NCBI GenBank assembly: GCA_018224345.1
Contig: JAGTUW010000075.1
Coordinates: forward strand, 1-15,631
Origin: Bacteroidota bacterium
Lineage (GTDB): Bacteria > Bacteroidota > Ignavibacteria > SZUA-365
Length of the DNA: 15,631 nucleotides
Reading direction: 5' to 3'
A program made the position numbers and the translations under genes. Every line of letters starts with the position of its first letter. Within the stretch, counting starts at the first letter, position 1. Positions 7,348 to 14,363 of the stretch are shown in pieces. The notes beneath the pieces are model-generated. The model did not search any database, was not told the origin of the DNA, and saw only the letters and a program-made list of their open reading frames with translations.

Positions 7348-10300
7348 TTACCGTGCCAATATCATCTTTCTGACTTCGAAATGATTTGAGGATTCAAGCC
7401 GATAAAAATACATGCCGGAAGGTAAATTCTCTCCGGAAAACCGTACGAGATGACTCCCTTCAGGGTACTCGCCGTCGGCGAGCAGCGCGATTTCACGACC
7501 GTGTCTGTCGAATACCGTGAGTCGGACATAATCGTCTTTCGGCAGAATAAATTCAATGACCGTGACCGGGTTGAACGGATTTGGTCTGTTCTGCCGGAGT
7601 ACGTACTGATCAGTTGCTACCAACGGTTCAAGACATTGATTTGTGGCAAACACCCGTCCGTCGCGTGTCGACAGACTGATGCCACCCCGGTTGAGGATTG
7701 ATTTCGTCGTATCGATATGCAGTAAGGATTCACCGAAATCACCGAAATCACTGTTGTCATTGAAGACGCCTTCCACCGATAATGTCACCAGCACGCCCTC
7801 AGGCTTTGCGAGCGCCGAGCCTGTGGTGTAATCACTGATCTCCAATCGACCGCTTCCAAGATCCTGGATTTTCGCACCGACCCAGCCGTACCCGGTCAAC
7901 GTTCCCGTATTTCCGGCACCCAGGATAGTAATGATTGAGGGATCGTACACCAGCTCGAGACGGTATTCCGAAAGATCCTTGCCTATCGTGCGGTCGATGA
8001 ATACAGGGACATTCTGTCGCTCGCCGAAACGGAGCAGGGTGTAGTCCGGGAAAGAAAGTGTGACATGTCTGGGGGAGCCCTGTACGAACAGGTCGTCTGT
8101 GCATTCCACATCGGCAGCATTATCGGCACGGGCAACGAAACGGAATTCACGCAGCATATCTTCATCAGAGCGTATGGCGCGGAATTTCCAGGTGACACTT
8201 CCTTCTGCGCCGGGTTCGAGTACGGAAGGACTGACAGGCTTGAGAGTTTCCTCACCGCTGGAAAGCACGACTCCCGAGGGCAGGACGAGCAGGGCGGTGA
8301 CGTTCTGTGCGTTTACTGCACCGGTATTGCTAACCTTCAGGGTCAAGGTGCATTCAGGATACTCGAACGCACCGGTTTCCCAGTCGAAGAAAAGAGAATC
8401 TTCCGGTAGCGAGGAACAAACGGCTTCGAGTATCGGGACCCTCAATGCCGGAACATGGACGGTGAGACCGCAGTCATTTGCAGCGTGATTATCTGCGGTG
8501 ACCGTAATGATGATCGGTATATCCGCGGGGATATCACGTCTGAACGCCTTCACTTGCCAGGTCAATCGTCTGACATCCCCGGAGTTCAGGTCTCCGACCT
8601 CTTGTTCGATCGGGGTGATAATCTCCATGAAGGAACCAAGAACGGAGATCGATGCACGGACATTCGTAGCGTTACCGAGACCGATATTGGTCAGATTCAG
8701 GATAACCTCGAAAGGATTTCCAAGATACTCACCGCTTTCACTGTCCTGATACAACGTATCGATGGACCAGCATGATGCCATGAGAACAGGGTTCTCGGTT
8801 TTCGGAATGAATACGTCGGAACAGCATTGTTCACTGACACCAAGTGAGTCGACGACCTGGGCGCAAATACGATATTCACCATCATTTGATCGCATTTCGG
8901 GTTGGAGATTCCAGGAAAGTACGACAGTCTCGCCCACGGCGAGGGATGGCACATAGCGATCACTTCGTTCTCCTTCCGCCAGTGAAACGGACGAAGGGGA
9001 AATGATGGTAGGGGAGAGTCCTCGCCCTGCCGCATTCCCGACATTGGTGATATGCACCGTAAAAGGCAGGGGATCGGGTTGATAGCGATTGTCGTCATAG
9101 TGCAACGAATCAGGCGCGAAACAGTCGAGCAGGTATTCCGGCCCACGGATGGCAGGGACAAAGATGGGCAGGCGGCATTCGGCGATGACGATTTGTTTTC
9201 CCATGCCTCCCCGGCCGAGTACCTGAAACTCCAGTGTGTCCCACGCGGCGACACTGCGGGGAAGAGCACGAATACTCCAATCCTCCGTACGGGTGTCTCC
9301 CACGTTCATCGTGCCGAGCGGGCGGAGGTTGGTGCCGATCGGAGTGAAGCGTTCGGGACCGACGAACATCAACTGGCAATCTTCAGCATACGTCTCACCG
9401 ATATTCGTCGCGACCGTGGTGACGGTGAACGGATTGGGTTCATATTCGTATGTCTCCTCGCTGAACAGCAGCGAATCGACAGGTGTTGTGCAGGTGAGAG
9501 AGAACTCGGGTATTCGTACGCGCTGTACCCAGATCGGGTAGTAGCACCAGGCGGGACTGGTGTCGTCGCCCTGAAGATTGATGCGCACGGTATCGTAGCC
9601 GTCGGTATCACGCGGATGCATGCGTACGCGAAAAGTTGATTCTACCAGTTCCCCGGCTGGTAGCACAGCGGCGAGATCCTTTGAAGCGGGCGGTATGATA
9701 GTGAATCGCGTGTCCTGAAGAAGCTGTGCACGCACCTCCCTTGTTTGTCCGCTGCCAACATTGTGTGCAGTGACGTGTATATCGAATTCCTGTGGTTCGT
9801 AATATTGCTCACGGAAAAATACCGTATCCGGTGCTGCAATATCACAGACCAGAGCAGAACTCAGCGCCGGATCAACGACGATGCGTTCCCAACAGCCAAT
9901 CATCGGGTGGTTGTCGGCACGTATGTTGAAATAGATCGAAATGGAATCGAGATCCTCCTGTTTCGTTGCCAGCAGCGTCCACTGTGCAGTACCTTGACCA
10001 CCGGGTGGAATCACACTCGGACTCACCGGTTGAACATTCACGGTCGGAGTCACAAGCTCGACGACGGAAGGGTCTGTAACGAGGGTCGCAATGGGATTCC
10101 AGGCTTCTTTCGTCCCGGTGTTGATCACACGGACGGTGACGGTAAACGGATTCGGCTCATAACGCTTCTCCTCGTCATTCCAGTTCAATGCATCCGGTGC
10201 CTCGATCTGGCAAATGAGTTCAGGTTCACGGGGGAGAATGGTCAATCGCCCGTGACGAAGCTGCGGTGTCAGGCAGTAGGCCTCGAATACCCAGTTTATC

Positions 10301-11586
10301 AACTCGATGGATCGATGTGTCATCTGTGCCACATCACCTGCACGGAAATGCAGATAACAAAGGACGCCGCCGTCCGTGTTGAGTTCGACGTGATCCAGGA
10401 ATTGTACCGTTGCGCCGGAACCGAATATCTGGACGTCCATGGGCTGGCCGTCGAGCAGGGTGCCATCGGTGGTGACGCGGAGCAATTGAAGGACGTTACG
10501 ATCATACCCCACGGAGAAAGCTGATTTTGAGAATACGGCATGAACAGGTGTTTCCAGAACGACCGGAAGAATAATTTCTCTGGTCGCACCGACTTCCGCA
10601 TCCGCAATTCCGATACCGACAGGCGTAAACTGCGAGCGGTCGAGCGGTGCGATGTAGGTGCGACTCTGGGTTGCATGACCCCCGCAAAAATCCTTGATCC
10701 GCAATTCCACGAAGCGTTGTGTGCCGTCGGGACAATCGCTTTCATACTCTATATAGCATTCCTGAAACGACTCTTTGATCGACTCACGGATATTGGCGTA
10801 GATTTCCGCGATGTCCTCACCGGAAGCGGTCAGATAATGCTCCCCCCCCGTTGCACTGGAGAGAAATCGCAACGCGTTGTCCGGGCCCGAACCCGGTGGG
10901 ATTCCATACGCCACAGTGTAAACCTTCACGTTCTGTGACAAGGCATACTGGGTAACTGCCTGGACGGTACGAAAATAGTTGCTGCGGTTGTCTCCCCCGT
11001 CACTGAGCACGATGACGGCACGACAGCGGTTATTTGCGGCGGCGGAGAGTTCTTGTATGCCAACCGCAACAGCATCCCACAACGCAGTCCATCCGAAAGG
11101 CTCCAGCGCATTGATGGCCTGCAGCAGCTGCTGTTTGTTCGTGGTCATCCCGACGTCAAGAGTGACATCATCAGCGAAAGAGATGACGGCTGCTTCATCG
11201 CAGGGCACACCATCCGGATTCATTGAGTTGACGAAAATCGCGCCACTGTTGATCACGTTTTCCATCTTTCCCTCTTCCAGCATGCTTCCGGAGCGGTCGA
11301 AGACAAGAGCAACGGAAACGCAGCAATCCACTATCGGGGGACACCACAACGTGGCATCCTTTACCTTGAGACCGTTTTCGTAGACTTCGTAATGTTCGGG
11401 TTGAATATCGTTGCGGAAGTTCTCACCACAGGTGACTTTGAATGCCAGACGTATCTTCGGATACATGACTTCGACACGTTTGAACATCAGTGTCGGTTGG
11501 GCATTCACATGCTGGAACAGGAAACAGGCAACGAGGAGAGCTAATACGTATCGTATCACCATGCAGGCCTGGATTAAGTGACACAT
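7348..11586 (-). CDS. Secreted VWA-domain multi-repeat protein with T9SS sorting domain
   Basis: This is a 1412-residue predicted surface or released protein. In order: a signal peptide ending about 'HVNA-Q' (residue 30); a von Willebrand A domain at about 88-270 with a complete metal-ion-dependent adhesion site (D-R-S-G-S at 97-101, Thr in 'GWTALWDA' at about 167, Asp in 'VLSDGGDN' at about 196); a first cohesin-like domain at about 320-450; six Ig-like repeats at about 457-1170; a second cohesin-like domain at about 1172-1316 ('VPVFIDRTIGKDL', 'LVYDPSIITIL'); and a T9SS type A tail at about 1330-1412 ('PNPFNPVTVIEFILP', 'VFDRHGREIALL', closing 'RKMILAR'). An intact MIDAS predicts divalent-metal-dependent ligand binding, so adhesion is the likely role, by inference. 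Met9 (11562) is an alternative start giving a shorter signal peptide. It appears to be the first gene of the minus-strand transcript, with a promoter candidate just upstream. Confidence 0.92.
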   Translation of the reverse strand: MCHLIQACMVIRYVLALLVACFLFQHVNAQPTLMFKRVEVMYPKIRLAFKVTCGENFRNDIQPEHYEVYENGLKVKDATLWCPPIVDCCVSVALVFDRSGSMLEEGKMENVINSGAIFVNSMNPDGVPCDEAAVISFADDVTLDVGMTTNKQQLLQAINALEPFGWTALWDAVAVGIQELSAAANNRCRAVIVLSDGGDNRSNYFRTVQAVTQYALSQNVKVYTVAYGIPPGSGPDNALRFLSSATGGEHYLTASGEDIAEIYANIRESIKESFQECYIEYESDCPDGTQRFVELRIKDFCGGHATQSRTYIAPLDRSQFTPVGIGIADAEVGATREIILPVVLETPVHAVFSKSAFSVGYDRNVLQLLRVTTDGTLLDGQPMDVQIFGSGATVQFLDHVELNTDGGVLCYLHFRAGDVAQMTHRSIELINWVFEAYCLTPQLRHGRLTILPREPELICQIEAPDALNWNDEEKRYEPNPFTVTVRVINTGTKEAWNPIATLVTDPSVVELVTPTVNVQPVSPSVIPPGGQGTAQWTLLATKQEDLDSISIYFNIRADNHPMIGCWERIVVDPALSSALVCDIAAPDTVFFREQYYEPQEFDIHVTAHNVGSGQTREVRAQLLQDTRFTIIPPASKDLAAVLPAGELVESTFRVRMHPRDTDGYDTVRINLQGDDTSPAWCYYPIWVQRVRIPEFSLTCTTPVDSLLFSEETYEYEPNPFTVTTVATNIGETYAEDCQLMFVGPERFTPIGTNLRPLGTMNVGDTRTEDWSIRALPRSVAAWDTLEFQVLGRGGMGKQIVIAECRLPIFVPAIRGPEYLLDCFAPDSLHYDDNRYQPDPLPFTVHITNVGNAAGRGLSPTIISPSSVSLAEGERSDRYVPSLAVGETVVLSWNLQPEMRSNDGEYRICAQVVDSLGVSEQCCSDVFIPKTENPVLMASCWSIDTLYQDSESGEYLGNPFEVILNLTNIGLGNATNVRASISVLGSFMEIITPIEQEVGDLNSGDVRRLTWQVKAFRRDIPADIPIIITVTADNHAANDCGLTVHVPALRVPILEAVCSSLPEDSLFFDWETGAFEYPECTLTLKVSNTGAVNAQNVTALLVLPSGVVLSSGEETLKPVSPSVLEPGAEGSVTWKFRAIRSDEDMLREFRFVARADNAADVECTDDLFVQGSPRHVTLSFPDYTLLRFGERQNVPVFIDRTIGKDLSEYRLELVYDPSIITILGAGNTGTLTGYGWVGAKIQDLGSGRLEISDYTTGSALAKPEGVLVTLSVEGVFNDNSDFGDFGESLLHIDTTKSILNRGGISLSTRDGRVFATNQCLEPLVATDQYVLRQNRPNPFNPVTVIEFILPKDDYVRLTVFDRHGREIALLADGEYPEGSHLVRFSGENLPSGMYFYRLESSNHFEVRKMILAR
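8077..10218 (-). repeat. Array of six Ig-like protein repeats (1412-residue protein)
   Basis: Residues 457-1170 hold six units starting near Cys459, 581, 699, 822, 939 and 1057, a period of 117-123 residues. Each has a second cysteine about 99-106 residues later (565, 681, 804, 921, 1039, 1162). Units two to six correspond in order to units one to five of the neighbouring 881-residue protein. Confidence 0.8.
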
Positions 11587-11896
11587 TCATCGTTCCATAT
11601 CGCGTCTGCTCATAATACGGAATTTTTCCTTCGCTGTAAAGAGCTATTTGCGAAAAACGACAACATTGTTATATAGCTGATGTTAGAACAATCGCTTAAT
11701 GAAAAACTTCAAAAAAAAGACGTCAATCAAGAGGGAAATAAATGACCTGATTTGTTACGCATCGTTGGCCTGCTGACGCAAAAAATCTTCAGTTTGTTTT
11801 TCTATGACAGAATACGCGTCGTATTGCTCTGATGACGTCTCCTGTCTGGATGTTTGTCGTTCAGAATGTTGTCGAAATCCGGCGACACTGTGGCTG
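11587..11896. other. Intergenic region between msrB and the secreted pair
   Basis: This 310-base stretch separates two minus-strand genes. The half next to the VWA gene is A/T-rich, with an A8 run at about 11711-11718 and a sigma-70-like promoter candidate near 11612-11640. The half next to msrB holds a short perfect inverted repeat, AATACG/CGTATT with a 3-base loop (11811-11825), not followed by a T run on the minus strand. No terminator or separate gene can be supported. Confidence 0.5.
11612..11640 (-). promoter_or_regulatory. Candidate sigma-70-like promoter of the secreted-protein pair
   Basis: On the minus strand TTTACA (11640-11635) is separated by 17 bases from TATTAT (11617-11612). 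Each hexamer differs from consensus at one position and the spacing is ideal. Transcription would begin near 11605, leaving a leader of about 20 bases before the ATG at 11586. Some FCB bacteria use a different promoter consensus, so this is tentative. Confidence 0.4.
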
Positions 11897-12676
11897 TTAT
11901 TTATCTTGTGTCTGTCTGAAGTCCAGAGACACCGAATTGATGCAATAGCGCTGGCCGGTCGGTTGCGGTCCGTCGTCGAACACATGCCCGAGATGTCCGC
12001 CGCAGTGAGCACAGAGCACCTCATCACGGATCATGCCGTGACTGGTATCTTTCTGAATACGCACGTTCTGCTTGTCTGCTGGAGCATAAAAACTCGGCCA
12101 GCCCGAGCCGGAGTGATACTTTTCTCCGGATGTAAACAGGAGATTGCCACAACCGGCGCAGTAATAATTTCCCTTTTCGTCATGTGTATAGTAGGCCCCC
12201 GAAAAGGCCGGTTCCGTCCCTTTTTCCCTGAGCACCCGATACTGTTCCGTTGATAATTCCTGCTTCCAGTCTTTCCGTATTCCTGTTGTTTCTGACATAT
12301 TGTGTTTCCTTTTCTGTGTGTTGTCAACGATTGATGCGCCGGCCTTTGCAAGGCCGATCAAGGGACGCCTGCCGGTACGGAGAGCGCTGTCTCCGGAACG
12401 CCCCGGCGGGCTTGTCTGTGCGTTCGCTTTCGCAACGGATGTTCCGTCTCGCAGAGATGAACTCCTTTCGTCATTGTCATCGGAGGTCCCGGTTTCTGAC
12501 AGGAGGGACCCGTCACCGCATCCGGACGCCCGCATCTTATCGCCGGGCCTCTCGCCTCTATTGATCATTTGTTCTGAAGCGGTTTCAGATTGAGACCTGG
12601 CTGTCTCGCGTGGTTCCTGCGCGCAGATGCTTTGATACGCCACGAGGGTAAACAATACAAAGGCGGTGAGCTTCAT
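11897..12676 (-). CDS. msrB: Peptide-methionine (R)-S-oxide reductase MsrB with signal peptide and linker
   Basis: MsrB reduces methionine-R-sulfoxide in oxidised proteins back to methionine. The full-length product is 259 residues: a signal peptide at 1-19 ('MKLTAFVLFTLVAYQSICA'), a hydrophilic low-complexity linker at about 20-126 rich in Ser, Arg, Gly, Asp and Thr, and a complete MsrB domain at about 127-259. In domain numbering, the zinc-site cysteines sit in CAGC (47, 50) and CAHC (96, 99), with 'GSGWPSF' between them, and the catalytic cysteine is 119 in 'RYCINS'. The ATG at 12676 is chosen because AAGGAA lies four bases upstream and the signal peptide follows at once. The frame is open to 12838, but that extension has no features. 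A second ATG at 12298 has its own ribosome binding site and would yield a 133-residue cytoplasmic MsrB of normal family length. The promoter should lie in the divergent region shared with sthA. Confidence 0.9.
   Translation of the reverse strand: MKLTAFVLFTLVAYQSICAQEPRETARSQSETASEQMINRGERPGDKMRASGCGDGSLLSETGTSDDNDERSSSLRDGTSVAKANAQTSPPGRSGDSALRTGRRPLIGLAKAGASIVDNTQKRKHNMSETTGIRKDWKQELSTEQYRVLREKGTEPAFSGAYYTHDEKGNYYCAGCGNLLFTSGEKYHSGSGWPSFYAPADKQNVRIQKDTSHGMIRDEVLCAHCGGHLGHVFDDGPQPTGQRYCINSVSLDFRQTQDK
12307..12311 (-). promoter_or_regulatory. Internal ribosome binding site for a short MsrB
   Basis: On the minus strand AAGGA is followed by 8 bases and then ATG at 12298, an optimal spacing. 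That ATG begins 'MSETTGIRKDWK', just where the conserved MsrB domain starts, so a second product without signal peptide or linker is plausible. Confidence 0.5.
12340..12356. repeat. Perfect 7-bp inverted repeat (hairpin) inside msrB
   Basis: CGGCCTT, a 3-base loop TGC, and AAGGCCG form a GC-rich 7-bp stem about 40 bases before the internal MsrB start. There is no T run after it on the minus strand, so it is not an intrinsic terminator. In the mRNA it could shape access to the internal ribosome binding site; it may also be chance within codons for 'GLAKAG'. Confidence 0.5.
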
Positions 12677-12932
12677 CTGATTCCTTATTACATGGAGAGA
12701 ACGTATTCGGATAACGCAAAAGAGCGGATGAAAATTCAATGTGGATGTGTTATTGCCGTATGTTAAGGTCGCGGAGATGACAGCGGGGCGAAAGGAGGAA
12801 GTCACGGTGGGAACCTGGCAGGTACGTTGGAATTGCACCGGAATTCCTGCCTCTGTGGCCCGCGAGCTTTTCCGCGTTGCCTGTTCATTGCGTATATTGA
12901 AGGAAATCGTCCATTACCAGAGTTCTCATTGC
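12677..12932. other. Divergent intergenic region msrB / sthA
   Basis: These 256 bases separate genes that point away from each other, so both promoters are expected here. I see no pair of hexamers strong enough to call. An in-frame extension of sthA reaches back to 12741, but its 64 residues carry no recognisable motif and correspond to nothing in known transhydrogenases. Confidence 0.4.
12681..12686 (-). promoter_or_regulatory. Ribosome binding site for full-length msrB
   Basis: On the minus strand AAGGAA is followed by TCAG and the ATG at 12676. It selects the signal-peptide start over the featureless upstream extension of the same frame. Confidence 0.6.
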
Positions 12933-14330
12933 ATGAAAGATACATATGATGTCATTGTAATTGGCAGCGGCCCCGGCGGAGAGGGCGCATCGATCAAAGC
13001 CGCCAAGTCGGGGAAATCTGTTGCTGTTGTCGAACGCTATCTCGATGTCGGCGGTGGTTGCACGCATTGGGGCACGATACCGAGTAAAACCCTGATTCAC
13101 GTCATTCAACAGTATTCCGAACTCCGCTCCAGCCGCTTGTTCGATAAGGTCATACGGACATTGAAACTCGAGTATCACGAGCTGATGACGATGGTCGACA
13201 CCGTGGTCGAACAGCAGGTGCGTGACCGGCAGGGATTTTACGACCGCAACAGCATCGATGTTATTCACGGCGAAGCGCGATTTCTGGATGAGCATACGAT
13301 TTCGGTGCGTGAACATGAGGGCAACGATCGTCGTTATACCGCGGAAGCCTTCATTATCGCTACGGGATCGCATCCTTACCATCCCGAGGACGTAGATTTC
13401 GACAACCCTTTTGTCGTCGACAGTGACACGATTTTGACGATGAAGCGGATTCCCGAAACGCTGACCATCTATGGCGCTGGTGTAATAGGATCGGAGTATG
13501 CTTCCGCCTTCCGCGGCATCGGTATCAAGGTCAATCTTGTCAATACCCGTATGCGCATGCTCGAGTTTCTTGACGACGAAATCAGCGATGCGCTGTCTTA
13601 TCACATGCGTGACGAGAAAGGTATTCTCATCCGGCAGAATGAAGAGTACGAGCGCGTGGAAGTGCTCGACGACGGTGTCATTCTACACCTGAAAACCGGA
13701 AAAAAAATCAAGAGTGATGCCCTGCTGTGGGCAAACGGAAGAACAGGAAATACAGAATCACTCGGCCTCGAAACACTCGGGCTGGAGAGCGATCAGCGCG
13801 GAAATATTTCCGTCAACGCACAATACCAGACCACACATCCACATATCTACGCAATCGGTGACGTGGTCGGCTTTCCCGCCCTGGCCAGTGCGGCATATGA
13901 TCAGGGAAGATTTGTCGCAACACATATCGTCGAGGGGAACTGTGAATACAATCTTATAAAGGATTTTCCGACCGGGATATATACTAACCCGGAGATCAGC
14001 AGCGTGGGCAAGACCGAGCGTGAGTTGACCGCCGATCATATCCCTTACGAAGTCGGTCGATCGTTTTTTCGCAATCTTGCCAGAGGACAGATAACGGGCA
14101 AGACGACGGGTATGCTCAAACTGCTGTTTCATCGTGATTCACTGGAATTGCTGGGGATTCATTGTTTCGGACAGAATGCCTCCGAGATTGTGCATATCGG
14201 GCAGGCGATCATGTCACAACCGGCACCGCACAACAACATCAAGTATTTCATTACGACGACGTTCAACTATCCCACCATGGCCGAGGCGTATCGGGTCGCG
14301 GCACTGAACGGATATAATCGATTGTTCTGA
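12933..14330 (+). CDS. sthA: Soluble pyridine nucleotide transhydrogenase
   Basis: This FAD-dependent cytoplasmic enzyme moves reducing equivalents between NADPH and NADH. From the ATG at 12933 it has 465 residues, essentially the length of E. coli SthA. The FAD-binding glycine motif GSGPGG is at 11-16. The segment 'GGGCTHWGTIPSKTL' (about 40-54) keeps Cys43 but has Thr where the disulfide reductases of this superfamily have the second redox cysteine, which is the hallmark separating SthA from lipoamide dehydrogenase. The nucleotide-binding GAGVIG is at about 181-186, 'YAIGDVVGFPALASAAYDQG' is at about 306-325, and the C-terminal interface ends 'FNYPTMAEAYRVAALNGYNRLF', closely matching the family. 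The start follows from the family N-terminus; no clear Shine-Dalgarno sequence precedes it. The meaB-like gene follows on the same strand with a short gap, suggesting co-transcription. Confidence 0.95.
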   Translation: MKDTYDVIVIGSGPGGEGASIKAAKSGKSVAVVERYLDVGGGCTHWGTIPSKTLIHVIQQYSELRSSRLFDKVIRTLKLEYHELMTMVDTVVEQQVRDRQGFYDRNSIDVIHGEARFLDEHTISVREHEGNDRRYTAEAFIIATGSHPYHPEDVDFDNPFVVDSDTILTMKRIPETLTIYGAGVIGSEYASAFRGIGIKVNLVNTRMRMLEFLDDEISDALSYHMRDEKGILIRQNEEYERVEVLDDGVILHLKTGKKIKSDALLWANGRTGNTESLGLETLGLESDQRGNISVNAQYQTTHPHIYAIGDVVGFPALASAAYDQGRFVATHIVEGNCEYNLIKDFPTGIYTNPEISSVGKTERELTADHIPYEVGRSFFRNLARGQITGKTTGMLKLLFHRDSLELLGIHCFGQNASEIVHIGQAIMSQPAPHNNIKYFITTTFNYPTMAEAYRVAALNGYNRLF

Positions 14331-14363
14331 CTTCCATCAGTGGCGGAGGACACAACGCCGACA

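Noticed and set aside
9052..10524. Plus-strand open frames opposite the VWA protein
   Set aside because: These are codon-complement shadows of a gene with signal peptide, VWA domain, repeats and sorting tail; none has a plausible start site or motif.
11755..11896. Open stretch just after the msrB stop in another frame, ending in a Glu/Gln-rich helix-like segment
   Set aside because: It could be a C-terminal extension lost by frameshift, but MsrB proteins normally end about where this one does and the stretch has no start codon of its own after the msrB stop.
12741..12932. 64-residue N-terminal extension of the transhydrogenase
   Set aside because: Known SthA proteins begin right at the FAD-binding strand. 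The extension has no motif and would occupy the promoter region shared with msrB.
12885..13604. 239-codon minus-strand frame opposite the transhydrogenase
   Set aside because: It is the same codon-register artefact; the plus strand matches SthA along its entire length.
12933..14330. Dihydrolipoamide dehydrogenase or mercuric reductase instead of transhydrogenase
   Set aside because: The second redox cysteine is replaced (C-T-H-W-G-T), and the C-terminus matches SthA, so disulfide reductase activity is unlikely.
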